Assembly (NCBI RefSeq): GCF_019249295.1
Contig: NZ_JAESDH010000003.1
Coordinates: 62,001-126,000 of the forward strand
Source: Alteromonas antoniana
GTDB lineage: Bacteria; Pseudomonadota; Gammaproteobacteria; Enterobacterales; Alteromonadaceae
DNA length: 64,000 nucleotides
Direction: 5' to 3'
Shown here: piece after piece, positions 7,632-15,781 of the stretch
Layout: each line of letters starts with the position of its first letter
Position numbering within the stretch: position 1 is the first letter of the stretch
Program-made: the position numbers and the translations under genes
The notes under the pieces: generated by a model
What the model was told of the DNA's origin: nothing
Seen by the model: only the letters and a program-made list of their open reading frames with translations
Databases searched by the model: none

Positions 7632-8919
7632 TCTGATAAGAGGTTAAGAACTCATTCCATGCAACAGAAATGTTGCTTTCATCGATAGTGACTCGTTGAG
7701 TTGCCACGTTCGTCCCAGACTCAGAAAAGGCGCCTGCTTTGATTGGCGTGACCTTAGCTTCCACCAGCGATAGCCAAGCTCGAAACGCTTCACACTTGAG
7801 TGTGCTGGCGTGCTGGTAATGGGTAGACGTAATGCAGGTTACCCGGCCATTTTCACTCAACAGTGTGGTCATGTGGCCAAGGTGATCGATATCCTGATTT
7901 TTCGTAAATGGCGGGTTAGCGATAATTTTGTCAAATGTGCCGCCCAGCATGGTGGCATCCATGGTGAGGAAGTCGCCCTCAAAAACCGGTGCAATGTCCA
8001 TCTCACGGAGAATTTGTGCGTTCTGGGGCATAAACTCAGCCATGACCCCGTCTTTGCTGATTTTCGCAGCAAGCCGGGCGATATGCGCTTGTCCGGCGCT
8101 GGGCTCCAGCCAGCGTTCACCTGCTTGCAAGTCCGCCTCTTCGATTAGGTGCTTTGCTTCGCTGTCTGGTGTGCTGAAGAACTGGTACTTCTTCTTGTCA
8201 TTGACTTCGGTACCGGCGATCAAGTCGCGCTTTACCTTTTCAACATCGGTACCAACTGGAAACGTAAAGCCAAGCTTCTGATATTTTGCGCCAGCACGCG
8301 TCATCAGCGTTTTGATTTTAGCGTAGTGCTGCAGCTGCTCTCGCGGAAGCTCTAACCGGTTACCGTTGATAGCAAGGCTGAAGATTTCACTTTCAACGGT
8401 GCCCGCTGGTGGCTCTACTGTATTGTCGTTCGCCTCATCCGAAACACTTAGCTTGCCATTGTGCTTAAGGAACCAGAAAAGCTCATGGACATTACGCAGG
8501 ATCTGCAGCTGCTCCGCGCTGATGCGGCTATAACCTGGACGAAAACCTAAGGTCATCAGGTAAGGCATTACATTTTCCTTAAAATAGCCAGTAAGGGTAC
8601 CCTCGCTGTTCATCCCCTTAAGGTGCTTAAAGAACGCGGTATCCCCTACTGGCTGGTCATCGCTCAGGTTCTCTATAGTCAACAGCTCCTTTTTCTCATC
8701 GAATGACAGCTTTGCAGCTGTTTCAACACCGATACAGGTGCTTCTGCGGTTGGCGGTTTGTGTCACAGGGATATGGCGCTTAAATGCGTGGGTTACATAA
8801 TTTTTTGGGTTAGTCGTTGAGCTACCGCAACAGTAAAGAAATTCGGCCTCTTTGCCTTTCAGTTGGCGTACAGCCTGAGTGAATTGAGCTTCTGAAGTGA
8901 TGTCGTAAAATGTAGTCAT
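7621..8919 (-). CDS. N6-adenine DNA methyltransferase (DUF4942-like C-terminal architecture)
   Basis: The C-terminal third carries the class I methyltransferase signature: LEPSAGQAHIA (motif I, SAM binding) and IIANPPFTKNQD (motif IV, NPPF). The N-terminal ~250 residues are a poorly conserved, probably DNA-recognising part. The same overall plan recurs in the 553-residue enzyme at 38462. The ATG at 8919 is chosen over the TTG at 8931, because it is 7 bases behind the conserved leader motif shared with seven other genes; the TTG lies inside that motif. It is first gene of an operon with the C5 methyltransferase. Confidence 0.8.
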   Translation of the reverse strand: MTTFYDITSEAQFTQAVRQLKGKEAEFLYCCGSSTTNPKNYVTHAFKRHIPVTQTANRRSTCIGVETAAKLSFDEKKELLTIENLSDDQPVGDTAFFKHLKGMNSEGTLTGYFKENVMPYLMTLGFRPGYSRISAEQLQILRNVHELFWFLKHNGKLSVSDEANDNTVEPPAGTVESEIFSLAINGNRLELPREQLQHYAKIKTLMTRAGAKYQKLGFTFPVGTDVEKVKRDLIAGTEVNDKKKYQFFSTPDSEAKHLIEEADLQAGERWLEPSAGQAHIARLAAKISKDGVMAEFMPQNAQILREMDIAPVFEGDFLTMDATMLGGTFDKIIANPPFTKNQDIDHLGHMTTLLSENGRVTCITSTHYQHASTLKCEAFRAWLSLVEAKVTPIKAGAFSESGTNVATQRVTIDESNISVAWNEFLTSYQRAA

Positions 8920-8926
8920 TGCCTTA

Positions 8927-8996
8927 TCCAACCCCTGTGAGCCGAGGTGCGCCGTTAAGATGTATATATAATAATTACAAAAAGGTGGCGTTGCAA
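8927..8996 (-). promoter_or_regulatory. Promoter and conserved CACCTCGG...CAGGGGTTGGA leader (copy A)
   Basis: On the minus strand TTGCAA (8991-8996) and TATTAT (8968-8973) are separated by 17 bases, a good sigma70 promoter. The leader at 8927-8952 reads GCGCACCTCGG, five bases, then CAGGGGTTGGA, ending just before the start at 8919. ACCTC can pair with GGGGT (one G-U) to form a 5-bp hairpin over the ribosome-binding region. The promoter and leader closely resemble those at 51061-51129. Confidence 0.75.
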
Positions 8997-9005
8997 GGAT
9001 TTTTT

Positions 9006-9020
9006 ACACCTATTAGGTGT
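9006..9020. promoter_or_regulatory. Palindrome ACACCTATTAGGTGT, candidate operator
   Basis: A perfect 7-base inverted repeat around a single T, in the region between the divergent genes at 8919 (-) and 9086 (+). A near copy, ACACCCAATAGGTGT, lies inside the promoter at 23148-23175. Two copies in promoter regions suggest a shared DNA-binding protein. Confidence 0.45.
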
Positions 9021-9085
9021 ATTTTTTTATTGACTTATTCTGGCCCCGGGCTTAGCGTGAAAAAAGAAAAAGATAAGGCGGCCGT

Positions 9086-9511
9086 ATGACACACACTAAA
9101 ATTGTGACTGAAAACAACTTCGAAATATTTGTAAAGTCCATGCGCAAAGTACACAAAGTCACGCATTTGGCATTCAGCGTAGACGGGCATAATGCGTTGT
9201 TCAAAAAGGATATTATCTGCGTGGCACAGGTCCCTAAGATAAAAAATGTTAACCTCATGGCGGAGATGTATGCCGGGGATACGCAAATTAGATTAAGCGA
9301 TTTGTCTTCGAAGGAACGCCCCTTCACTGGTATGTATGTTAAAGGGATCGGAAGAAAATATTTTCAGGTAGCCGGCGTATTCGAAGATGTCAGCGCGGCG
9401 AATGATTTTCTTGCCGAACGCCCGGATACAGCACCTATCGACACGGTAGTGATAAGTCCGGATAGATGTCTTCACGTGATAGCGTCTGCTCAGCCAGCTA
9501 AAGTGGCATGA
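9086..9511 (+). CDS. Hypothetical protein (141 aa)
   Basis: A soluble mixed alpha/beta protein with no recognised family. It has an ATG start preceded by GATAAGGCGG. It heads a run of three small genes and then the HNH protein; spacing of about 65 bases to the next gene allows a common transcript. Divergent from the methyltransferase operon. Confidence 0.6.
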   Translation: MTHTKIVTENNFEIFVKSMRKVHKVTHLAFSVDGHNALFKKDIICVAQVPKIKNVNLMAEMYAGDTQIRLSDLSSKERPFTGMYVKGIGRKYFQVAGVFEDVSAANDFLAERPDTAPIDTVVISPDRCLHVIASAQPAKVA

Positions 9512-9575
9512 CTACCATGACAGTTACACCAATGATATGCATGTGATATTTTTTTGTTCCGGAGAGTCAATCATC

Positions 9576-9782
9576 ATGAAGCGACTTACGTCAAAGCAGA
9601 AAGGCCCCTATTGCAGTTACTGCCCAGATAAAACCTCTCGCGCAGTATACCGTGAAGATGGATTTGCCGGTCATTTTGCCTGCGAGGTACATAAGGACGA
9701 TTTATGCTCTCGTGAGGAAGCTCGCCGCCGAGCGGAAGCAGCCATGACCATTGCCGATGAACAAACCTGGGGAAAATTATGA
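9576..9782 (+). CDS. Small Cys/His-rich protein (68 aa)
   Basis: Starting at the ATG at 9576 (ribosome-binding site GGAGAG), the protein begins MKRLTSKQKGPYCSYC and has CxxC followed by HFACEVH, a plausible four-ligand zinc site (Cys13, Cys16, then Cys/His around residues 37-41). A charged Ala/Arg-rich helix follows. Family not recognised. It overlaps the next gene by four bases (ATGA). Confidence 0.55.
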   Translation: MKRLTSKQKGPYCSYCPDKTSRAVYREDGFAGHFACEVHKDDLCSREEARRRAEAAMTIADEQTWGKL

Positions 9783-9985
9783 ACACAAGCGGAAGCCAGA
9801 AATATGGCATCTTTATGCAAAGCAAATTGGTAGGCACCTGCAGAGCCGACTCTTTGAACCAGGCAAAGCTAATTGCCAGGGACATGAAGGTTGAGTTTGA
9901 CGATGTAGGAACCATTATTGATTCTGACCAGATAACCGCAAGTACCATCAATACTGATGGAGTAACGGTATCAGGACCTAAATAA
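9779..9985 (+). CDS. Hypothetical small protein (68 aa)
   Basis: Begins MNTSGSQKYGIFMQSKLVGT; soluble, no recognised motif. The ATGA overlap with the preceding stop shows translational coupling. It ends 17 bases before the HNH protein start. Confidence 0.5.
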   Translation: MNTSGSQKYGIFMQSKLVGTCRADSLNQAKLIARDMKVEFDDVGTIIDSDQITASTINTDGVTVSGPK

Positions 9986-10002
9986 CAGAGAATTTCCGGA
10001 CG

Positions 10003-11550
10003 ATGTCTTCAAGGGATGACTTTTCACAGACAACAAAGAACTTGCTGGCCACGCAAGTAGCACTCCTCTGCTCTTTTCCCGGCTGCGGTGCGTTAACACA
10101 AGGCCCGCACACCAATTCAAATAAACGTACCAACGTGGGTGTGGCAGCGCATATTTGTGCAGCTGCACCTGGTGGGCCGAGATACGACCCAAATATGAGC
10201 AAAGCGGAGAGAAAATCCCCGGAGAACGGTATCTGGATGTGCCATACCCACGGCACCCTGATTGATAATGACTACCAAAAATACTCTGTCGCGGAACTCC
10301 ACCGGTGGAAAAAAGACGCGATAGCACGGGCGGAAACCGGGGTGGGTCGTAAATTATTAACTGAGGCGGAGGCCCAGCAACAGGGCATGAGCCTAGTTGC
10401 GCAATTTGCGCAAGGTACACTAGGCAGCGAGGATAGCTCGACACTTATTCGCCACATTCACCATTCAGCCACCAGCGCAATGGAAAAAAAGGATCCTCGT
10501 TTTCGAGTGACTTCTGAGTATTCAGATAGAGGTGGTGCAAAATACACGCTTCATGCAAGGGAAACAGCTGCGCTAGTCCTTGAACTCCCGACAAGCTCTG
10601 CTGCTGATATGGACCTCCTTCACAAAGTAGGAAAGCCGGTTCAGCTTAGCGCGGGCAGTTTTAGTATAAAAGGTTCAGAACTTTTCGACGACATTAGCAA
10701 GACAAGGCCAGCTCTTTACATTGCTCCGCAAAAGCGCCAGGCAGACATGATCCTGACCATCATTGATGCCAACGGGGTTGATTTAGGGGCTGTAGATATT
10801 AATGGTCACGTTCAAAGTGGCAGTGAAGGCTTTGTGTTTTCAGGCCATGCATTTGGTCGCCACGTATCATTTCAATTCCATTGTAACACTAGTACCAATC
10901 AAGCTAGTTTTGACTTAACGACAAACCTTGAACTGTGGGAAGGCAAGCTGATTTCCAGATTAGGGTATCAAAATAAATTGCACAAATTTTTAAAAATGAT
11001 GCACGACGGTCGTAAGGCAAAAGTAATCCTTGAGTATGAAGGTGAGCCCTACCTTTCCGCTCAAATTGACTATGATGCCGAGTTTAGTGACCTACTTTGC
11101 ACAGCAAAATATCTCGCTGCTGCAAGGTATATCAGTGAGAAGACTCACCAACCGATTTCCTTCCAGAAAGATAAACTCGCTTTCGATTACGATGGGTTAA
11201 GCGAAATTTTTAACTATGAAATCATACTCAAAACAAGGCGCTTCATAACAAAAGAAGATTTGCGCGGCCCAATCAAGATCGACATCGTATTTAATGAGAA
11301 AAACCGAGCTAGGGTTGAAGAATACCTTAACGGTAAAGTTAAAAGCTGTATTGAATTGGAGGAGGGAATTACGCTGAAAATAATGGGACAAGAATTAAGC
11401 CTACCACCGAAAAGAACCCTGATCCAAAACGTCGTCCCAGTAACTAAATCAGATATCGCTTCGATTCGAGATGGCGAAGAAATTGAAATTGAACTTGTCC
11501 CACAAGATAACTTTAGCATTACCATTGAGTTTACAGAGGAGCCAACATGA
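10003..11550 (+). CDS. HNH-type nuclease with a large unknown C-terminal domain (515 aa)
   Basis: The first ~110 residues match a known HNH variant. Cys23 and Cys28 (LLCSFPGC) with Cys80 and His83 (WMCHTH) look like zinc ligands; VAAHICAAAPGGPRYDP supplies the catalytic His50, and NGIWM supplies Asn75, followed by LIDND. This N-terminal module is frequent in defence-related effectors. Residues ~145-515 are beta-rich and unrecognised. They may sense a signal or a target, but that is inference. The gene is coupled by an ATGA overlap to a 69-residue protein and followed by a tail-anchored protein. Confidence 0.65.
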   Translation: MSSRDDFSQTTKNLLATQVALLCSFPGCGALTQGPHTNSNKRTNVGVAAHICAAAPGGPRYDPNMSKAERKSPENGIWMCHTHGTLIDNDYQKYSVAELHRWKKDAIARAETGVGRKLLTEAEAQQQGMSLVAQFAQGTLGSEDSSTLIRHIHHSATSAMEKKDPRFRVTSEYSDRGGAKYTLHARETAALVLELPTSSAADMDLLHKVGKPVQLSAGSFSIKGSELFDDISKTRPALYIAPQKRQADMILTIIDANGVDLGAVDINGHVQSGSEGFVFSGHAFGRHVSFQFHCNTSTNQASFDLTTNLELWEGKLISRLGYQNKLHKFLKMMHDGRKAKVILEYEGEPYLSAQIDYDAEFSDLLCTAKYLAAARYISEKTHQPISFQKDKLAFDYDGLSEIFNYEIILKTRRFITKEDLRGPIKIDIVFNEKNRARVEEYLNGKVKSCIELEEGITLKIMGQELSLPPKRTLIQNVVPVTKSDIASIRDGEEIEIELVPQDNFSITIEFTEEPT

Positions 11551-11756
11551 GCTTAAAACCCGGAGACACGGTCTCCCACCCAGCAATCAGCGTCAAAATG
11601 AAGGTCAACGCCCCTGCGTCGCTTGGTGCTGTGGCATTCTCGAACGGAACACGACAAAGTGCCGGAAGAACCGGTTACACGAATTGCTCTTACATCGATA
11701 AAGGGCAGCGTATACAGCGTGATTTTCCCACCCACGAGTTACGCAAAGATAATTGA
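11547..11756 (+). CDS. Small protein coupled to the HNH gene (69 aa)
   Basis: The ATG overlaps the HNH stop (ATGA). The protein is short, Ser/Thr- and Gly-rich (LGAVAFSNGTRQSAGRTGYT) and may form a small beta barrel. Function unknown. Tight coupling suggests a partner, inhibitor or accessory of the nuclease. Confidence 0.55.
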   Translation: MSLKPGDTVSHPAISVKMKVNAPASLGAVAFSNGTRQSAGRTGYTNCSYIDKGQRIQRDFPTHELRKDN

Positions 11757-11771
11757 AGGAGATTACAGTAA

Positions 11772-12266
11772 GTGTACAAAACCCGAGGTTGTAGTTTTAA
11801 TCAGGCCGAGTTGACAATGTATCGAGAGGGCGGCGATTACCTCTCACCACAAGAGTTCTGGGATACCAATAAGGACAGGATAAATTCGGTTTTTTTCTTC
11901 GAACAGACAAGAAAGTTCGAGTGGGCAAAGAAGCACACCCCCAGCGCTATTGCTGTCAATAACAATATGGCTCTAGAACAAGCGGAAACGCTGACTAAGG
12001 AGTTTCGTGAGAAGTGGTTTACTCCGCTGCTGGATGTCGTTTACGAGAAGTATGGCCAGGGTGACTCCAACTTCTGCGAAAACCTGCATGCGAATTACGC
12101 TAACATCCAAAATGCAATCAATGCGATAGCAGTTGAAAATCGACTTGAGGCAGATGCAGCCCGAATATCAAAACTGGAGAACTTCAGAGGTGGGGCATTG
12201 CCCGCGTTGTGGTACTTAGGGTTTATACATGTGGTCTTCTTGATTTATGTGATTATGAGGCACTAG
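11772..12266 (+). CDS. Tail-anchored hypothetical protein (164 aa)
   Basis: Mostly helical, with one C-terminal hydrophobic segment (LWYLGFIHVVFLIYVIMRH) that would anchor it in the inner membrane. A GTG start at 11772 follows AAGGAGATTACA; an ATG at 11817 is the alternative. It is third in the HNH operon, so it may tether that system to the membrane, which is inference. Its TAG stop lies in the loop of the terminator hairpin. Confidence 0.55.
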   Translation: MYKTRGCSFNQAELTMYREGGDYLSPQEFWDTNKDRINSVFFFEQTRKFEWAKKHTPSAIAVNNNMALEQAETLTKEFREKWFTPLLDVVYEKYGQGDSNFCENLHANYANIQNAINAIAVENRLEADAARISKLENFRGGALPALWYLGFIHVVFLIYVIMRH

Positions 12267-12276
12267 GCCTCATAAT
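12252..12276. terminator. Bidirectional terminator hairpin
   Basis: ATTATGAGGC (12252-12261) and GCCTCATAAT (12267-12276) form a perfect 10-bp stem around a 5-base loop. It lies between convergent genes ending at 12266 and 12291; flanking A/T-rich ends extend the stem. Confidence 0.65.
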
Positions 12277-12290
12277 TCAGGCGCCAAAAA

Positions 12291-12650
12291 CTAGTTGTAT
12301 GGTGATGGCGCACTCGGGGCAATCGACGGGCCTGGATAGTTGCGAGCAATCGTCCGTTCCACCTCTTCCATGTTGGCTCGAAGTCCGTGCAAATCTTCAT
12401 CCACTTCGAACAATGCCACCTCAGATTTATCTTCAATCTCATCCAGAATATCAAGCACCTCATTAATGTCTGAAGTTGAAATTGCCTCAACGTCATCTTT
12501 TGCAGTCGAGATAAGATTGTCCAGCTTATCCATCATCTGTGTCAATTGACTAGGCTCGATACCCCACTTTTTTTCCAGCTGATCGATAAGCTCCTGCAGT
12601 TTGCCAATAAACCGTTCTTTGTTTAACTCTAAAGTTTTCAATATATCCAT
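12291..12650 (-). CDS. Helical hypothetical protein (119 aa)
   Basis: Strongly acidic and almost entirely helical, with heptad-like spacing (LKTLELNKERFIGKLQELID and later LDILDEIEDKSEVALFEVDE), so a coiled coil is likely. It ends in a Pro/Ser-rich tail. A TATGCATAA site lies ten bases before its start, and a promoter-like TTGTCA-16-TATGAT lies further upstream. Function unknown. Confidence 0.6.
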   Translation of the reverse strand: MDILKTLELNKERFIGKLQELIDQLEKKWGIEPSQLTQMMDKLDNLISTAKDDVEAISTSDINEVLDILDEIEDKSEVALFEVDEDLHGLRANMEEVERTIARNYPGPSIAPSAPSPYN

Positions 12651-13207
12651 AAATCAACCTATGCATAAAAATAACGTTTTGTGCATTAATCATAGCAGAT
12701 TGCTTCGCTCTGACAATTGTGGGATAAGAACAAAGTTTCATCACAATATTAAAGTGTCATCACAACCTAAGGGTAGTATGTCACTATGTAGCATAAGTTG
12801 TTGATATATATCGTGACCTTGCTTTTTTACCTTTGACTCCACAGGCAGCATGTTTAAATGGTGGCGATTTATGATGATACTTTATTAGTATCTTAATTTT
12901 GCCGTATCTGAAATCTTCCTTGTGGATGATGAGCAAGATACCTAAATTTTTCAATAAGTTAACATGCCGCGATTTACATTAAAGGCGCGGGATCAAATGT
13001 CACAACTTTATTCTTATCCCACAACAATGTGCAAATCACAGTCCTATTGTACTTGTATTATATACACTCGCATGTATATAATACATTTACTAAAAGTACT
13101 TAGAGGACGTAATATTGCTGTACGGCCTTAGGAGTGTGGGATGAAGACTCAAAGATAATCGTCCCTTATCGTGCAAATATGAATTTGGTAGTTAATTAGG
13201 ATAGATC
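12651..13207. other. Long non-coding region with a 21-bp inverted repeat
   Basis: 557 bases without a supportable gene. It holds TATGCATAA (12660-12668) near the minus gene, a 21-bp inverted repeat (12717-12737 and 13004-13024), A/T-rich stretches and TATACACTCGCATGTATATA-like palindromic DNA around 13061-13080. A MITE-like remnant, a regulatory region or an origin are all possible; no iteron array is evident. Confidence 0.45.
12717..13024. repeat. Inverted repeat, 20/21 matches, 266-bp interior
   Basis: TTGTGGGATAAGAACAAAGTT at 12717-12737 is matched at 20 of 21 positions by the reverse complement of 13004-13024. The arms flank a non-coding interior, the form expected of a MITE or a transposon-end pair, although no target-site duplication was identified. 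Confidence 0.6.
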
Positions 13208-13423
13208 ATGGCTGATTTTTGTGTAACAGATGAGCAGCTTAACGAGGTTGCAGCGGGAAAAAGAAACTTCACACCAGTAGAGAAAGCATGGGCATTAGAG
13301 CACCATGATTTCCTATTTGAGTTTGTTAGTACACAAGGTGGTGGGAACAAGCTCAGTGATGCTGAACTAGCTAGAGAAGTATTTGATGGTGCATACGACT
13401 ATGTGTGCTGCACAGGACTGTAA
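13208..13423 (+). CDS. Hypothetical small protein (71 aa)
   Basis: Begins MADFCVTDEQLNEVAAGKRN; acidic, helical, ends with VCCTGL. It stands alone between two non-coding stretches and has an ATG preceded by TTAGGATAGATC. No family recognised. Confidence 0.5.
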   Translation: MADFCVTDEQLNEVAAGKRNFTPVEKAWALEHHDFLFEFVSTQGGGNKLSDAELAREVFDGAYDYVCCTGL

Positions 13424-13463
13424 TTTTACTGTAGGAAACATTGAAGTACTCTTTAGATCGCGT

Positions 13464-13659
13464 TCTGGAATGTTAGACCGTAGTTAAGGGTATTCTGGAA
13501 AACGTTCTGTAGCTTAATTGTGGTGCGGTTTCCGATTTTAAGGGTCTGGAATAATCCAGGTAATTTGTCGCTGTAGCGGCGTATTTAGACACTATTTGAG
13601 AGAAGTCTGGAAAGTTACTCTTGCCCAACACCAGAGTGAGTTTCCAGAGTTCTTCCAGA
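13464..13659. repeat. Cluster of TCTGGAA repeats
   Basis: TCTGGAA occurs at 13464, 13494, 13545 and 13606, then as its complement TTCCAGA at 13642 and 13653, all within the 256-base gap before the gene at 13680. Six copies of a 7-mer in under 200 bases is unlikely by chance and suggests a multi-site regulatory or replication-related region. Confidence 0.5.
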
Positions 13660-13679
13660 ACAACAACTAAAGGGTAACG

Positions 13680-13865
13680 ATGAATTGCGATCACCAAGTC
13701 TATGATGAAGATGACAAAGAATGGTACTCGACATTGCGACTGGTGTTTGAAAATGGGAAGCAGTGGCACCAATGTACAAAATGTGGGTTAAGTCTGCTGC
13801 CTGAAGCCGTCGAGCATAGCTCCCGGCCTGGAAAAAATATCAGTGGGAGCCAAAATGGCGAATGA
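13680..13865 (+). CDS. Small CxxC protein (61 aa)
   Basis: Begins MNCDHQVYDEDDKEWYSTLR and contains HQCTKCGLSLLPEAVEH, a likely zinc-binding knuckle (Cys/His near both ends). It overlaps the next gene by 11 bases in another frame, so both are probably translated from one message. Function unknown. Confidence 0.5.
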   Translation: MNCDHQVYDEDDKEWYSTLRLVFENGKQWHQCTKCGLSLLPEAVEHSSRPGKNISGSQNGE

Positions 13866-14223
13866 GCGGATATTGGCGAGGATGCAAGAGACTGAATTCC
13901 TCAGGCAGAAGCTAATTGTAACTGAACGCGATTACTCTGATGCGGTTTCTTCTCTTTTGAATGTGGCGCAAGGAGATACCAGCGGAAGCCGAGCTGCTGC
14001 GCAGGTTCTGTTATCAACATATAACGGTAGCAACTTTCACATGGATTTAACCGACCTCTGCGTGCTTGATCTTAAATATGTAGAACAGGCACTAATTGTT
14101 CTGCGTGGTAGAGTCATACTTTGTATTGAGCCGCATCAGATGATAGACAATGGCAAGACCAAGTTTTCGCGGCTGGAAAAGCAGTGGGAGCATCTTTATG
14201 TCAAGAACCGTCACAAGAACTAA
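13855..14223 (+). CDS. DUF7673-like protein (122 aa)
   Basis: The core NVAQGDTSGSRAAAQVLLS followed by DLTDLCVLD resembles the DUF7673 pattern common in phages and plasmids, in which a GDTG/SG loop precedes a DLTDLW motif. The ATG at 13855 (MANERILAR) has a GGGAG ribosome-binding site and is preferred to the in-frame upstream GTG at 13843. Function of the family is unknown. The family assignment is from memory of the pattern. Confidence 0.6.
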   Translation: MANERILARMQETEFLRQKLIVTERDYSDAVSSLLNVAQGDTSGSRAAAQVLLSTYNGSNFHMDLTDLCVLDLKYVEQALIVLRGRVILCIEPHQMIDNGKTKFSRLEKQWEHLYVKNRHKN

Positions 14224-14260
14224 TCAAGTAGAAGAACGATGATGATCCAATGTCTAACAT

Positions 14261-14380
14261 ATGATGCACTCTGTGGCTCATTGCGAAGAAAATAACATCA
14301 GTAAGTCGCACATGAAAAGAGCTGGGATTTGGGTCTTTGAAAACGGACAACGTGTGCGGGTATCCGCATTAAACGCTTAA
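14261..14380 (+). CDS. Possible 39-aa protein coupled to the acetyltransferase gene
   Basis: ATG ATG at 14261 opens MMHSVAHCEENNISKSHMKR and ends with NGQRVRVSALNA at a TAA (14378-14380) that overlaps the next ATG by one base. The overlap is the main support; no clear ribosome-binding site precedes it. The gene could equally start at the internal Met at 14312. Confidence 0.3.
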   Translation: MMHSVAHCEENNISKSHMKRAGIWVFENGQRVRVSALNA

Positions 14381-14887
14381 TGGGAAATAAGATGCCTTCG
14401 GAAATGGTAAACCCGCACGATAGTCTTGTGTCCTTTCAAGAGTATATTTTGCAGGGGATTATTCCTTTAGCAAAAGTACCTGGTTATTCAAATTTGTATA
14501 GTTATGTAGATCAAGCTGCGCCTGGTGTAATGCGATTTACATATGCGCGTATGATTGATGACAAACGCACAGTTAAAGCTCTTTGCTCCTGCGTAAAGAA
14601 TGGGTTCCATGACGGCCATCCATGTATTTCTATTGGCTATGCAGTACCAGAACAATATCGAAATAGAGGGTATGCGACAGCAATAGTAAAAGTAGCTGTA
14701 AATGACCTCTTATCGCAAGCTCATAAAGGTGGAATACCGCATATAGTTCAGCAAGGAAAACTTGGTGTCTCAACGAGTCACCGAGAAAGCACTACAAGTT
14801 GCTAGAGAGTCAATAATTGACACAGAATCTGGACAGCCTGCGTTTCAATACACAGCTGTATACAGCACCGTTGAGTCTATTCTTTAA
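14380..14887 (+). pseudogene. GNAT-type N-acetyltransferase with a C-terminal frameshift
   Basis: The frame from 14380 shows the acetyl-CoA-binding motif A, IGYAVPEQYRNRGYATAIVK, in the usual place for GNAT enzymes. It then ends prematurely at 14805. A second frame overlapping at about 14745-14760 continues SKENLVSQRVTEKALQVARE to 14887. That matches the C-terminal NxxSxRVxEK segment typical of the family. One base gained or lost near 14750 explains this, so the intact gene would span 14380-14887. Without the shift the product lacks its last strand and is probably inactive. Confidence 0.6.
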
Positions 14888-14907
14888 ATTTTAAATAGGA
14901 AGCGAGT

Positions 14908-15549
14908 ATGCTCTTTATTGAAAAAACTAAAAACAATGGCGGATTTGTTTTATGGGGTGACTATTGGAGCCTCAGAGAGATGCATACGTTTTGTATGGAC
15001 TGTGCTGAAAAGTCCCCAACACTCGAATACGAAGGATTGTTAGTATCATTGGCTTATGATATTCGAAAGGCTTACGAGAAGCAGCGTGAAATTGATACAG
15101 CTTGCCATTTCGATGAAAAGATTCAGATCTATGGAGTAGAACAGGTCTGGCCAACTTTTACAGTTCAGCTTGCTTTGCTCAGAGCTTCGCTGGCGTTTTA
15201 TGACTCGACTAAGTTAGAGCAGAGCATAGTTTATAGGCTTGAGCATCTATTCATTGAAGCTATTCCTGAAATATTTCCCAAGTCAGGGAACCAAATATTA
15301 TCGTCTTTTGAGAGGCTTTCTGGCATACAGGAGAGTCAAGTAAAGGACTTGATTGGAAGTAGAGTCTCTTATTTTTTGAGCTTGACCAAAGCTAAAAGAG
15401 CTTCTGAGTTATCTGAAATATTAAAATCTCTTGATAAGACTATGGATGACTTTCTTCGTGGAAATCCTCAACTCAGAGTGAACCACTATGATCCGACTAT
15501 TTACGATCATCACTCATGGGAAACTATTCCTAACGATACAAAACTTTGA
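14908..15549 (+). CDS. DUF6904-like protein (213 aa)
   Basis: The start MLFIEKTKNNGGFVLWGDYW followed by SLREMHTF resembles the N-terminal GDYxDL pattern of DUF6904 proteins; the remainder is helical. No catalytic motif is visible. It starts 20 bases after the broken acetyltransferase and is followed by two genes at 10-base spacing, so an operon 14908-16994 is likely. Confidence 0.55.
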   Translation: MLFIEKTKNNGGFVLWGDYWSLREMHTFCMDCAEKSPTLEYEGLLVSLAYDIRKAYEKQREIDTACHFDEKIQIYGVEQVWPTFTVQLALLRASLAFYDSTKLEQSIVYRLEHLFIEAIPEIFPKSGNQILSSFERLSGIQESQVKDLIGSRVSYFLSLTKAKRASELSEILKSLDKTMDDFLRGNPQLRVNHYDPTIYDHHSWETIPNDTKL

Positions 15550-15559
15550 GATAGGAAAG

Positions 15560-15772
15560 ATGGCGGCGACTAAACAGCAGATATTAGATTTGGAGCGCTG
15601 CAACATTAACCTTGCTGCGCTGGGGAATGTCAGGGAACAGTTGGAAAAAGTACGTCCTTCGGACGACGAATCTTTTGCCGGACACATTTCTAAAATTCAT
15701 TCCCTGATAGACGAAATGAGCGCCGATGAAATCTCTTTAAGAGACGCTTTTTTCGAAGAATTAACGCAATAG
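15560..15772 (+). CDS. Hypothetical small protein (70 aa)
   Basis: The ATG at 15560 has the ribosome-binding site GATAGGAAAG. The protein is helical (ILDLERCNINLAALGNVREQ) and acidic, with no family recognised. Its last residues FFEELTQ resemble the end VEQLTQ of the protein at 1347, probably by chance. Confidence 0.5.
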   Translation: MAATKQQILDLERCNINLAALGNVREQLEKVRPSDDESFAGHISKIHSLIDEMSADEISLRDAFFEELTQ

Positions 15773-15781
15773 GAACGGACT

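Noticed and set aside
12711..13024. TGTGGGATAA in the inverted repeat as DnaA boxes
   Set aside because: It has an extra G relative to TGTGGATAA, so it does not fit the box consensus.
13061..13090. TATACACTCGCATGTATATA-like DNA considered as an iteron or origin
   Set aside because: Only one imperfect palindrome and no repeated units; insufficient for an origin call.
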